The notes under the pieces were generated by a model. It was not told where the DNA came from. It did not search any database and saw only the letters and a program-made list of their open reading frames with translations. A stretch of DNA of 12,110 nucleotides from Minisyncoccota bacterium (GTDB lineage Bacteria > Patescibacteriota > Minisyncoccia > Moranbacterales > GCA-2747515), in NCBI GenBank assembly GCA_938044295.1, contig CALIRC010000029.1, positions 1-12,110 of the forward strand, read 5' to 3'. The position numbers and the translations under genes are program-made. Position 1 is the first letter of the stretch, and each line of letters starts with the position of its first letter. This document shows positions 1-5,840 of the stretch, one piece after another.

Positions 1-78
1 GAAGCACAATTTGCTGTCCTTCTCGCTCTTGTCCCTGCTATGGCTATGACCTTCTTTAATATGGCTGGACTTCTTTAG
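1..78 (+). CDS. 3' end of an unidentified hydrophobic protein
   Basis: Frame 1 is open from the window edge to a TAG at 76-78, giving 25 residues. They are almost all hydrophobic or small (AVLLALVPAMAM, then TFFNMAGLL), which looks like a C-terminal transmembrane helix. The terminator at 101-127 follows at a normal distance, which supports this being a real gene end. The stop codon is the first part of the octamer TAGGACTT, which is also the end sequence of the family A repeats further on. The family cannot be identified from so short a piece. Confidence 0.5.
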   Translation, partial: EAQFAVLLALVPAMAMTFFNMAGLL

Positions 79-100
79 GACTTCGGATTTCCATTCATAG

Positions 101-127
101 AAAAAACCACCTTTGGTGGTTTTTTTT
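101..127. terminator. Bidirectional intrinsic terminator between convergent genes
   Basis: The hairpin AAAAAACCACC / GGTGGTTTTTT has a three-base TTT loop. On the plus strand it is followed by a long T run to about 127. Read on the minus strand the same hairpin also ends in six T. It lies between the plus-strand partial gene and minus-strand efp, so it can serve both. Confidence 0.85.
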
Positions 128-142
128 GTTGGGAAGGATCTC

Positions 143-302
143 ATACCATCTCCAAATAACCACCCAACACCCAAGTGCACACTCTCGCGGCTGCGACACC
201 TACCACAGCTGCTTATGGGTTTAGACACACTGCGCATCTGTGGCAGATGTCTCGCTCACGAGAGAGCACACTTAATGTAGGCTGGTTATTTGGAGATGGT
301 AT
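143..302. mobile_element. Palindromic MITE-like element, family C
   Basis: A perfect 20-bp inverted repeat forms the ends: ATACCATCTCCAAATAACCA at 143-162 and its complement at 283-302. The interior is also imperfectly palindromic; for example GCGACA..CCACAG on the left answers CTGTGG..TGTCTCGC on the right. The 160 bp would fold into one long hairpin. There is no ORF inside. Its right end is two bases beyond the efp stop codon. The outermost bases allow a TA at each end, as in elements that target TA, but that is inference from a palindrome. There is only one copy in the window, so mobility rests on structure alone. Confidence 0.6.
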
Positions 303-304
303 AA

Positions 305-865
305 CTAGGATTCTTTGGAGACGTAGGTTGCTGATTCGGTGTTTACGATAATTTTGTCTCCGGTATTTACATGAAGTGGTGTTGTTACTTTAAATCCTGT
401 TTCTGTGGTGACGAGTTTGTCGCCTCCGGATGATGTATCGCCTTTTATACCAGGAGGTGCCTCTGTTACTTTCAGCGTTACCTTTATGGGCGGCTCTACA
501 TTTATCGGGTTTCCATTGTAGTTTAGCATCATGACTTCTACTCCCTCAGTGAGGAATTGTGGGACATTACCTAGCGCTTCCGTGCTGACTGATCCTTGTT
601 CGTAGGTTTCTAGGTCCATGAAATGATAGTCTTCGTTTTCTTTGTAGAGGAATTGTGCTTTACTTTTTGTTATGTCAGCTTCTTCTACTTTGTCTGATCC
701 GTGAAAGATTTTTTCTTGTACAGCACCTGTGGCGAGGTTTTTGATCTTTGTTCTGAGTACAGCGCCTGCACGACCAGTTTTTGAATGTTCATGATAGGTT
801 ACTGTAAAAGGCTGTCCATCTAGGACGATTTTTTTACCAGTTTTGATGTCAGATATGTTTAGCAT
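305..865 (-). CDS. efp: Translation elongation factor P
   Basis: EF-P binds ribosomes stalled on polyproline and promotes peptide-bond formation. The 186 residues match the family length and three-domain layout: KOW-like domain I with LDGQPF and RTKIKNLATG (about 16-47), a middle OB domain, and a C-terminal OB domain with KGDTSSGGDKLVTTETG (141-157). The loop that reaches the peptidyl-transferase centre reads KTGRAGA with Arg32, where E. coli has the modified Lys34 in PGKG. I chose the ATG at 865 because the family begins there; the open frame continues upstream into rpsR with unrelated sequence. It lies 79 bases downstream of rpsR beyond a hairpin, so it may have its own promoter, but I see no convincing one and no Shine-Dalgarno sequence. 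The stop is TAG. Confidence 0.95.
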   Translation of the reverse strand: MLNISDIKTGKKIVLDGQPFTVTYHEHSKTGRAGAVLRTKIKNLATGAVQEKIFHGSDKVEEADITKSKAQFLYKENEDYHFMDLETYEQGSVSTEALGNVPQFLTEGVEVMMLNYNGNPINVEPPIKVTLKVTEAPPGIKGDTSSGGDKLVTTETGFKVTTPLHVNTGDKIIVNTESATYVSKES

Positions 866-912
866 AGTTACGTGTTGCTTAATGACGTGTGGAGTTCTAA
901 AGAGTGTAAGAC

Positions 913-941
913 AAACATCTCGACGTGTGGTCGAGATGTTT
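913..941 (-). terminator. Hairpin after rpsR, possible terminator
   Basis: A perfect 12-bp stem, AAACATCTCGAC / GTCGAGATGTTT, with a 5-base loop lies three bases beyond the rpsR stop. On the minus strand, the direction of rpsR, the T tract is weak (GTTTGTCTTAC). On the plus strand it ends in eight T, which is a better terminator although no plus-strand gene precedes it. It probably ends or attenuates the ribosomal-protein transcript before efp and blocks antisense transcription. Confidence 0.6.
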
Positions 942-944
942 TTT

Positions 945-1151
945 TTATTTTGTTGTATATGGGAGTAATGCCATGTGTCTTGCGCGTTTGATTGTGCGTG
1001 CAATTTGGCGTTGTGAGTAGGCATCTAATCGGTGGCGTTTTGGCGCGTAGATTTTTGCTTGTGAGTTTAGGAACTTTCTCAGAAATACTGCGTCTTTGTA
1101 GTCTAGGGTGTCATATGTATCATCGCCGATACGGATTTTTCGTTTAGGCAT
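945..1151 (-). CDS. rpsR: 30S ribosomal protein S18
   Basis: S18 binds S6 on the platform of the small subunit. The 68 residues carry the family core: LDYKDAVFLRKFLNSQAKI (about 15-33), then RQIARTIKRARHMALLPY at the C-terminus, close to the S18 consensus RQLARAIKRARHMALLPF. The ATG at 1151 gives MPKRKIRIGDD and a normal length; an in-frame ATG at 1190 would add 13 residues unlike S18. No Shine-Dalgarno sequence precedes either. It is 97 bases downstream of ssb, in the classical rpsF-ssb-rpsR order. rplI (L9), which often follows, is absent here. Confidence 0.95.
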   Translation of the reverse strand: MPKRKIRIGDDTYDTLDYKDAVFLRKFLNSQAKIYAPKRHRLDAYSQRQIARTIKRARHMALLPYTTK

Positions 1152-1248
1152 GTGTGTAGTCTTAGTGTTTAGTAAATAGTAATATGTCATCAGTTATTGG
1201 GAGGTCGTTGTCAGAAAATGTCTGTAACAGTGGCATTGTTATCAATTC

Positions 1249-1746
1249 TTAAAAAGGAACGTCTTCGATTTTGACTTCTTCCTCTTCTTCAAGGTTAATG
1301 GTAGGAATTTCTTCTTCTGGGATTTGTGATGCTGCTACTGGTGCAGCTGCAGCAGCTGCGGGTGCTGCTTGTGAAGCTGCACGTGGAGCTGATGTGCTAC
1401 CTCCAGGTGCTCCGCCACCTGCACGAGATCCCATTTGCATGTTTTCTCCTACGATTTCTGTTGCGCGACGTTCTACGCCGTCTTTTCCAGTGTATGTCCG
1501 TGTCTGCAATCGTCCATCGATATAGCATTCTTGTCCTTTTGTGAGGTATTGGCCTGCTATTTCTGCTAGCCGACCCCAGAGAACGATGTTGTGAAATTCT
1601 GTCTCTTCCTTTTTTTCGCCATCATTTCCTTTCCACGTGCGATTCGTTGCAAGACCAAAACTGGTTACGCTCTGACCTGCATTGGTTGTGCGTACTTCAG
1701 GGTCGCGTGTCAGGCGTCCGACAATGGTTGCTTTGTTGACGTTCAT
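1249..1746 (-). CDS. ssb: Single-stranded DNA-binding protein
   Basis: SSB coats single-stranded DNA in replication, recombination and repair. The 165 residues divide into an N-terminal OB fold (1-108, beginning MNVNKATIVGRLTRDPEVR, with FHNIVLWGRLAE and YIDGRLQTRTY), a flexible Gly/Ala/Pro/Ser linker (109-141) that includes a long alanine run, and an acidic tail. The tail ends in EDVPF, the conserved tip that recruits partner repair and replication proteins. It is placed between rpsF (52 bases upstream) and rpsR, as in most bacteria. There is no visible Shine-Dalgarno sequence. The GC-rich linker produces long false ORFs on the other strand. Confidence 0.96.
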   Translation of the reverse strand: MNVNKATIVGRLTRDPEVRTTNAGQSVTSFGLATNRTWKGNDGEKKEETEFHNIVLWGRLAEIAGQYLTKGQECYIDGRLQTRTYTGKDGVERRATEIVGENMQMGSRAGGGAPGGSTSAPRAASQAAPAAAAAAPVAASQIPEEEIPTINLEEEEEVKIEDVPF

Positions 1747-1798
1747 AATCGTATTGTTAACTGTTTGTTTTATGTTCTTTGGTCTATAATCTATTTTT

Positions 1799-2224
1799 CT
1801 AGATATTGAGAACCTTTTCTAGTTTACCATCAATTTTCTCTCCTTTTTCCTTGAGTACTTTTTTGTCTTCCATTTGTGCTTTTTCTGATGTTTGCACAAA
1901 TGATTCTAGCGGAGGAAGTTCTTTGGCATCTACGATAATATATCGTAGGAGGTCTTTGTGGAGATTGAGTTGCCTTGTGATTTCTGCGACAGTGTCTTTG
2001 TCATCTTCTTTTTTCTCATCTTTATTTGGTGTGGTAAAACGACTTGTGACGTAGATGCCACGCCAGTTGTGTTTGATTTCGTACATTAATTTGCGTTCAA
2101 ACTCGATGTTGTCACCTTTTTTTGTTCCGCCTGCTTTTGTGACAATATTGTCGATGTCAGATTTGATCTTTGCAAGCTCTTCTTTTTTGCTGTCGGCTAT
2201 AAGAAACATTAGTTCGTATTCCAT
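1799..2224 (-). CDS. rpsF: 30S ribosomal protein S6
   Basis: S6 forms a heterodimer with S18 on the 30S platform. The 141 residues fit the ferredoxin-like S6 fold: MEYELMFLIAD as strand 1, a helix, FERKLMYEIKHNWRGIYVTSRF, and INDxVLRY-type LHKDLLRYIIV (88-98). A charged stretch (NKDEKKEDDKDT, 67-78) replaces the usual short loop between strand 3 and helix 2. A lysine- and glutamate-rich tail follows residue 110. I chose the ATG at 2224; the frame is open upstream to 2302 but that sequence is unlike S6. It is the first gene of the rpsF-ssb-rpsR unit and has a ~200-nt leader. The only weak ribosome-binding candidate is GGAAAAG. The stop is TAG. Confidence 0.93.
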   Translation of the reverse strand: MEYELMFLIADSKKEELAKIKSDIDNIVTKAGGTKKGDNIEFERKLMYEIKHNWRGIYVTSRFTTPNKDEKKEDDKDTVAEITRQLNLHKDLLRYIIVDAKELPPLESFVQTSEKAQMEDKKVLKEKGEKIDGKLEKVLNI

Positions 2225-2431
2225 ACTTTTCCAAAATGTTATTGATATGGTAATGCAGTACTTTTTATTAGTGATGCACAGTACAGTCACTTTCCGTATC
2301 AAATGAATTAAAAAACCGCGAAACCATAAATCCAGGTTTTCGCAGTGAAAACGTATGCATCCTATCCTATTTTTTTTCTCACAATTTGGAAGAATTATTT
2401 GTAGGCGGGATACAATGGACTTTTAGTTTGT
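2225..2431 (-). promoter_or_regulatory. Long 5' leader of the rpsF-ssb-rpsR transcript
   Basis: From the transcription start predicted by the promoter at 2438-2466, about 207 bases precede the rpsF ATG. The leader contains a terminator-like hairpin (2310-2345). Downstream of it a smaller pairing possibility (AGTAC with GTACT, around 2259-2286) lies closer to rpsF. S6 operons in several phyla are autoregulated by the S6:S18 complex binding the leader; I do not recognise that motif here, so regulation is inferred from the layout alone. The alternative reading is a separate ~120-nt RNA ending at the hairpin. Confidence 0.45.
2310..2345 (-). terminator. Intrinsic terminator or attenuator in the rpsF leader
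   Basis: On the minus strand CTGCGAAAACC pairs with GGTTTCGCGG across a ~9-base loop, with a one-base bulge, and is followed directly by TTTTTT. It lies about 90 bases after the predicted start and about 85 before the rpsF ATG. No other minus-strand gene lies between the promoter and this hairpin, so it would act either as an attenuator of the S6 operon or as the end of a short RNA. Confidence 0.65.
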
Positions 2432-2437
2432 GGCTGT

Positions 2438-2466
2438 AGTATAGTAAATTTTCCTTTATTCGTCAA
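2438..2466 (-). promoter_or_regulatory. Sigma70-type promoter driving rpsF
   Basis: On the minus strand the -35 box TTGACG (2466-2461) and the -10 box TATACT (2443-2438) are separated by exactly 17 bases. These match the consensus at 5 of 6 positions each. This is the best promoter I see in the window. The predicted start is near 2431. Confidence 0.75.
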
Positions 2467-2594
2467 TAGTTTTTCTTAGATTAACTTGAATCATCGTCCG
2501 AGGAAGAGATTGAACCATCTCACTCCTTATGAGGTATTTGTATTAAAAAAGGATCCTGTGCATTTCAAGGTTTATATCACGTTTTATAAAGTAT
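2467..2594. other. Gene-free stretch, no feature recognised
   Basis: This lies between the rpsF promoter and the hairpin behind the hypothetical gene. I looked for a tRNA because the minus strand contains GGTTCAATCTC, which resembles a T arm, but there is no matching acceptor stem or cloverleaf. I see no credible ORF. Confidence 0.4.
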
Positions 2595-2624
2595 AAGAGC
2601 TATTCACGATTGTGGATAGCTCTT
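2595..2624 (-). terminator. Probable terminator of the hypothetical gene
   Basis: AAGAGCTATTCAC pairs with GTGGATAGCTCTT around a GATT loop, a 13-bp stem with one wobble. Read on the minus strand it ends CTCTTATACTTTAT, a broken T tract. It lies 38 bases beyond the stop codon at 2663, which suits a terminator for that gene. Confidence 0.55.
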
Positions 2625-2662
2625 GTAGATTTGCGATTCTTGCGTTTTGTTTACTTTTTTTC

Positions 2663-3205
2663 TTATTTGCGCTTCTTTGCAAAATTTGCAAGCTTTAAAT
2701 GTGTTGTGATAGAAGCTTCTCTTGAGAGGATCGTGCACATCTCTTCTATTTCAGCGTACGCTTCCTCTGCATCACGTTTCATTTTATGATTTGCTCTTAC
2801 CCAGCTTTCGCTTTTGAATAAGCTCACGCTTCTTTGAATGTTTAGTACGTTTCTCGCTTTTGATTCTTTTGCTGTGTAGGGTACCTTTGGAATCTCAATT
2901 ATTTGTTGTGCAATACACGCTATTCTCTTGATGCGTTTTTTCTTTTCGTCTGGATTTGATGTGCATCGTTGCACATTTTTCATCATCTTAAAGAGTTTTG
3001 CGTGAATTTTTGTGTGGCGTTTGTGTATATTGTACTTTTTGCGCCACTTCTTTTGGATTTCTTCAGCATTCCAGTCTAGGTCATCACTTTTAATGTTTGT
3101 GCTATACAATTTTTCTCTCCATGTATTACTAGCGACAACAGTATAGCGTGGAATGCACTTTGTGGCAAGTAATCGTTCTGCTATGTTACTATAGGACTCA
3201 CGCAC
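2663..3205 (-). CDS. Hypothetical basic, helical protein; start supplied by a repeat element
   Basis: I do not recognise this protein. It has 180 residues, is very rich in Lys and Arg, and looks mostly helical. A cluster around residues 51-75 (KKWRKKYNIHKRHTKIHAK) and a KKRK terminus would suit nucleic-acid binding, but that is only composition. There is no signal peptide or membrane segment. The start is doubtful. The furthest possible start is a GTG at 3205 inside the terminal repeat of element A1, and an in-frame TAA lies five codons further upstream, also inside the element. A TTG at codon 33 (3109) is preceded by GGAGAG at good spacing, though other genes here lack such sites. The gene may therefore have lost its original 5' end to the insertion. 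The opposite strand is empty and a terminator-like hairpin follows, so expression is plausible. Confidence 0.5.
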   Translation of the reverse strand: MRESYSNIAERLLATKCIPRYTVVASNTWREKLYSTNIKSDDLDWNAEEIQKKWRKKYNIHKRHTKIHAKLFKMMKNVQRCTSNPDEKKKRIKRIACIAQQIIEIPKVPYTAKESKARNVLNIQRSVSLFKSESWVRANHKMKRDAEEAYAEIEEMCTILSREASITTHLKLANFAKKRK

Positions 3206-3311
3206 TTGGTGTACTTTGTGTTAAAATCTATGTTTTCTCACCATAGGTAAGACTATGGCTCGTGAAAAGCCTCGATTTTGCCTTAAACTATACTCACGTG
3301 TGTAAACTCTA
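3193..3311 (+). mobile_element. Family A palindromic MITE-like element, copy 1
   Basis: The copy runs from AGGACTCACGCAC to GTAAACTCTA and is flanked by the perfect direct repeat ACTAT (3188-3192 and 3312-3316). It shares with the other copies the internal blocks CTTGGTGTACTTTG, GTTAAAATCTA, TATGGCTCGTGAAAAGCC and TATACTCACGTG. The two halves are roughly complementary, so the DNA or its RNA can fold as one long hairpin. It lies in the divergent gap between the hypothetical gene and uvrB, and its left end overlaps the first codons of the hypothetical gene. Confidence 0.85.
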
Positions 3312-3377
3312 ACTATTCAGTGCTGCACATTCTCTTGTTTTTTGAATGTGATAAACTTAAGTGTATTGATTTTCTAT

Positions 3378-3503
3378 TTGGACTTCCTCACTTTTGCACA
3401 CTGCTTCGTTACAAACTCTCCTTTTTCTGACGACGTACGTCTGTACGCCTTACAGAAAAAGTAGTGTTTGTGCCTCACATTGCACTAAAGTGAGGAAGTC
3501 CTC
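3378..3503 (+). mobile_element. Palindromic MITE-like element, family B, upstream of uvrB
   Basis: The ends are a perfect 15-bp inverted repeat, GGACTTCCTCACTTT at 3380-3394 and its complement at 3487-3501. Inside, CTTTTTCTG pairs with CAGAAAAAG and ACAAAC with GTTTGT. The loop holds the palindrome GACGTACGTC. The pentamer TCTAT flanks both sides (3373-3377 and 3504-3508), consistent with a target duplication. The terminus TTGGACTTCCTCAC matches the family A terminus TAGGACTTACGCAC at most positions, while the interior differs. It ends eight bases before the last base of the uvrB -10 box. Confidence 0.75.
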
Positions 3504-3505
3504 TC

Positions 3506-3511
3506 TATACT
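3506..3511 (+). promoter_or_regulatory. Candidate -10 box of uvrB
   Basis: TATACT lies four bases before the uvrB ATG. If used, transcription would start at or next to the ATG, giving a leaderless mRNA. There is no good -35 box at 16-18 bases; that region is the right arm of element B. The first bases overlap the repeat TCTAT that flanks the element. Confidence 0.4.
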
Positions 3512-3515
3512 GTTT

Positions 3516-5474
3516 ATGCAGAAATTTGAACTTAATTCTGATTATACGCCAGCTGGGGATCAGCCTGCAGCAATCGCATCTCTTACGAAGGGTCTTTCTT
3601 CTGGCGTTCAAAATCAAACACTTCTTGGTGTGACGGGTTCTGGGAAGACTTTTACTGTGGCAAATGTGATTCAAAACGTGCAGAAGCCCACACTTGTGAT
3701 TGCTCATAATAAAACACTTGCAGCTCAGCTGGTGCAGGAATTTCGTTTGTTTTTCCCTAGAAATGCTGTGGAATATTTTGTCTCTTATTATGATTATTAT
3801 CAACCAGAGGCGTATGTACGTGCAAGTGATACATATATTGAAAAAGAGGTGCAGATCAATGAGGAGATCGATCGGCTTCGTCATGCAGCAACTGCTGCAC
3901 TTCTTACACGTAAAGATGTGATTATCGTTGCCAGTGTTTCGTGTATTTATGGTTTGGGTTCACCAAATTTTTATCGTGACAGTATGATTGCACTTCGTGT
4001 GGGTGATCATCTTAATCGAGAGGAACTTCTTGTACAACTTGTCGAACAGCATTATGAGCGCAGTGATATTCTTACACGTGGAAAATTTCGCGCTGTAGGA
4101 CCAACGATTGAGATCGTGCCGGCTGGTCGTGAGGCTATTGTGCGTATTATGATGCGGGGTGAAGTTATTTCGCGTATTATGGAGATCGATATTGTTTCTG
4201 GTGAGAAACGTGTTGACTTGGAGGAAGCGCTTATTTATCCTGCTAAACATTTTGTGGTGCCAGAACCACTACTTAAATCTTCTGTTGGGAAAATTAAAGC
4301 GGAACTAACGCAGACACTTAAACAGTTTAAAAAAGAGAATAAGCTTCTTGAGGCACAGCGACTTGAGCAGCGCGTTAAGATGGATCTCGAAATGATGAAA
4401 GAGTTAGGCTATTGCCAGGGTATTGAGAATTATTCGATGTATCTTACTGGTCGTAAGCCTGGTGAAGCTCCGTATACCCTTATTGACTATTTTGATGAAA
4501 AGGACTTTCTTATGGTGATCGATGAGAGTCATGTGACGATTCCGCAGATCGGTGGGATGTATAGTGGTGATCGTGCGCGTAAGATTAACCTTGTCGATCA
4601 TGGTTTTCGGTTGCCGAGCGCTATTGAAAACAGGCCGCTTAATTTTGAAGAGTTTGAGAAGCGTATGCCGCAAACCATTTTTGTCAGTGCGACACCAAGT
4701 AAGTATGAAGCAGCTACACAAGAAAAAATTGTGGAGCAAATTATCCGTCCAACTGGACTTTTGGATCCTGAGCTTATTATCCGTCCGACACAAACACAGG
4801 TCAAAGATGTGATGGAGGAGATTACAGTTACGCTTAAAAATAATGAACGAGTATTAATCACTACCCTTACTAAGAAGCAAGCTGAAGATCTCAGTGCTTT
4901 TCTCGCAGAAAATGATGTGAAATCTAAGTATCTCCATAGTGATGTGGATACTCTTGATCGCATTACGATTTTGGAGGATTTACGTAAGGGTGTTTTTGAT
5001 GTGCTTGTTGGTGTGAATCTCCTTCGTGAGGGGCTTGATCTTCCAGAAGTCTCTCTTGTGGCTATTTTGGATGCTGATAAAGAGGGTTTCCTGAGAAGTG
5101 AGACGTCACTTATTCAGACTATTGGTCGTGCAGCGCGTAATGTTGATGGTCGTGTGCTTTTGTATGCTGATACGATTACAGGTTCTCTCAAAAAGGCAAT
5201 TGATGAGACGAATCGCCGTCGTGATCTTCAGAAGGCTTATAATAAGGAGCATGGAATTACACCTCAAACGATACTTAAAAATATTGCCTCGATTGTCGAT
5301 CACGAGATTAAACCAGAAACGACGAAAGAATTTGTCGATCTTGCAAGCTTAGAAAATATCGATGCATTTCTTAAGCAAAGAGAGGCTGATATGAAGAAGG
5401 CCGCAAAAGAAATGGACTTTGAAAAAGCAGCGCTTATACGTGATGAAATCAAAGAAATTCGACGTTTGAAGTAG
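3516..5474 (+). CDS. uvrB: Excinuclease ABC subunit UvrB
   Basis: UvrB is the central damage-verifying helicase of nucleotide excision repair. UvrA loads it, and it then recruits UvrC. The 652 residues are typical. Visible features: MQKFELNSDYTPAGDQPAAI at the N-terminus; Walker A GVTGSGKT (38-45); the beta-hairpin segment YYDYYQPEAY (91-100) that is inserted between the DNA strands; DESH (336-339); SATPSKYE (391-398); the helicase motif QTIGRAARN (534-542); and a C-terminal UVR motif (about 616-650) that contacts UvrC. The ATG at 3516 is the family start. No Shine-Dalgarno sequence precedes it. Two palindromic elements lie upstream and family A copy 2 lies downstream. The stop is TAG. Confidence 0.98.
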   Translation: MQKFELNSDYTPAGDQPAAIASLTKGLSSGVQNQTLLGVTGSGKTFTVANVIQNVQKPTLVIAHNKTLAAQLVQEFRLFFPRNAVEYFVSYYDYYQPEAYVRASDTYIEKEVQINEEIDRLRHAATAALLTRKDVIIVASVSCIYGLGSPNFYRDSMIALRVGDHLNREELLVQLVEQHYERSDILTRGKFRAVGPTIEIVPAGREAIVRIMMRGEVISRIMEIDIVSGEKRVDLEEALIYPAKHFVVPEPLLKSSVGKIKAELTQTLKQFKKENKLLEAQRLEQRVKMDLEMMKELGYCQGIENYSMYLTGRKPGEAPYTLIDYFDEKDFLMVIDESHVTIPQIGGMYSGDRARKINLVDHGFRLPSAIENRPLNFEEFEKRMPQTIFVSATPSKYEAATQEKIVEQIIRPTGLLDPELIIRPTQTQVKDVMEEITVTLKNNERVLITTLTKKQAEDLSAFLAENDVKSKYLHSDVDTLDRITILEDLRKGVFDVLVGVNLLREGLDLPEVSLVAILDADKEGFLRSETSLIQTIGRAARNVDGRVLLYADTITGSLKKAIDETNRRRDLQKAYNKEHGITPQTILKNIASIVDHEIKPETTKEFVDLASLENIDAFLKQREADMKKAAKEMDFEKAALIRDEIKEIRRLK

Positions 5475-5597
5475 TGGCGGGATTCTCACATTTTTTCTTG
5501 TCATGGATATATGTGTCTTATAGAAATCACAAAGAAGTGCATATTAGCGTTTTTTTTGTGGTTTTAAACACGTAAATGGAAAGATCTTTATACAATT
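5475..5597. other. uvrB 3' flank, weak hairpin only
   Basis: Apart from element A2, the 366-base gap between uvrB and uvrA holds little. AAATCACAAA (5524-5533) can pair with TTTGTGGTTT (5555-5564) across a 21-base loop, with one wobble pair. It is not followed by a clean T run, so I do not call it a terminator with confidence. I see no small ORF or RNA gene. Confidence 0.3.
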
Positions 5598-5720
5598 TAG
5601 GACTTACGTACTTGGTGTACTTTGTCGTTAAAATCTCCGTTTTTCATGCACCATAGGTAGATTATGGCTCATGAAAAGCCTTGATTTTGCCTAAAATTAT
5701 ACTCACGTGCGTAAGTTCTC
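5598..5720 (+). mobile_element. Family A palindromic MITE-like element, copy 2
   Basis: This is the best-preserved copy, from TAGGACTTACGTAC to GTGCGTAAGTTCTC, flanked by CAATT at 5593-5597 and 5721-5725. The left half aligns with the reverse complement of the right half along its whole length, including TTTTCATG..CCATA against TATGG..CATGAAAA in the centre. It lies between uvrB and uvrA, 120 bases before the uvrA start. Confidence 0.88.
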
Positions 5721-5800
5721 CAATTGAAGGTCGCACTGATATCCTCTATCGTACATTTTTTTGAGTGTTATAATCTCTTTTCTTTTTGCTTGCTTTGCAC

Positions 5801-5806
5801 TATAAT
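5801..5806 (+). promoter_or_regulatory. Candidate -10 box of uvrA
   Basis: A perfect TATAAT in GCACTATAATG lies 34 bases before the uvrA ATG. No convincing -35 box is found at 16-18 bases. A second TATAAT at 5769-5774 is an alternative. Separation from uvrB by 366 bases makes an independent promoter likely. Confidence 0.35.
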
Positions 5807-5840
5807 GAAGTACTATTGTTTCGCTACTCTATTTTGATCT

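Noticed and set aside
1162..1236. A 24-codon minus-strand ORF between ssb and rpsR
   Set aside because: Right strand and order, but ORFs of this size arise by chance, and nothing in its sequence is recognisable. It is more likely an intercistronic spacer.
1271..1525. Plus-strand ORF opposite ssb with Ser/Ala runs
   Set aside because: It mirrors the low-complexity Gly/Ala linker and acidic tail of SSB on the other strand.
2268..2360. A 30-codon minus-strand ORF (MHTFSLRKPGF...) overlapping the hairpin in the rpsF leader, with AGGA before its ATG, as a leader peptide
   Set aside because: It has no run of a regulatory amino acid, and other genes here do not use SD sites, so AGGA carries little weight. 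Too short to separate from chance.
2470..2540. Possible tRNA on the minus strand (GGTTCAATCTC like a T arm)
   Set aside because: The T loop has the wrong length, and no acceptor, D or anticodon arm can be drawn around it.
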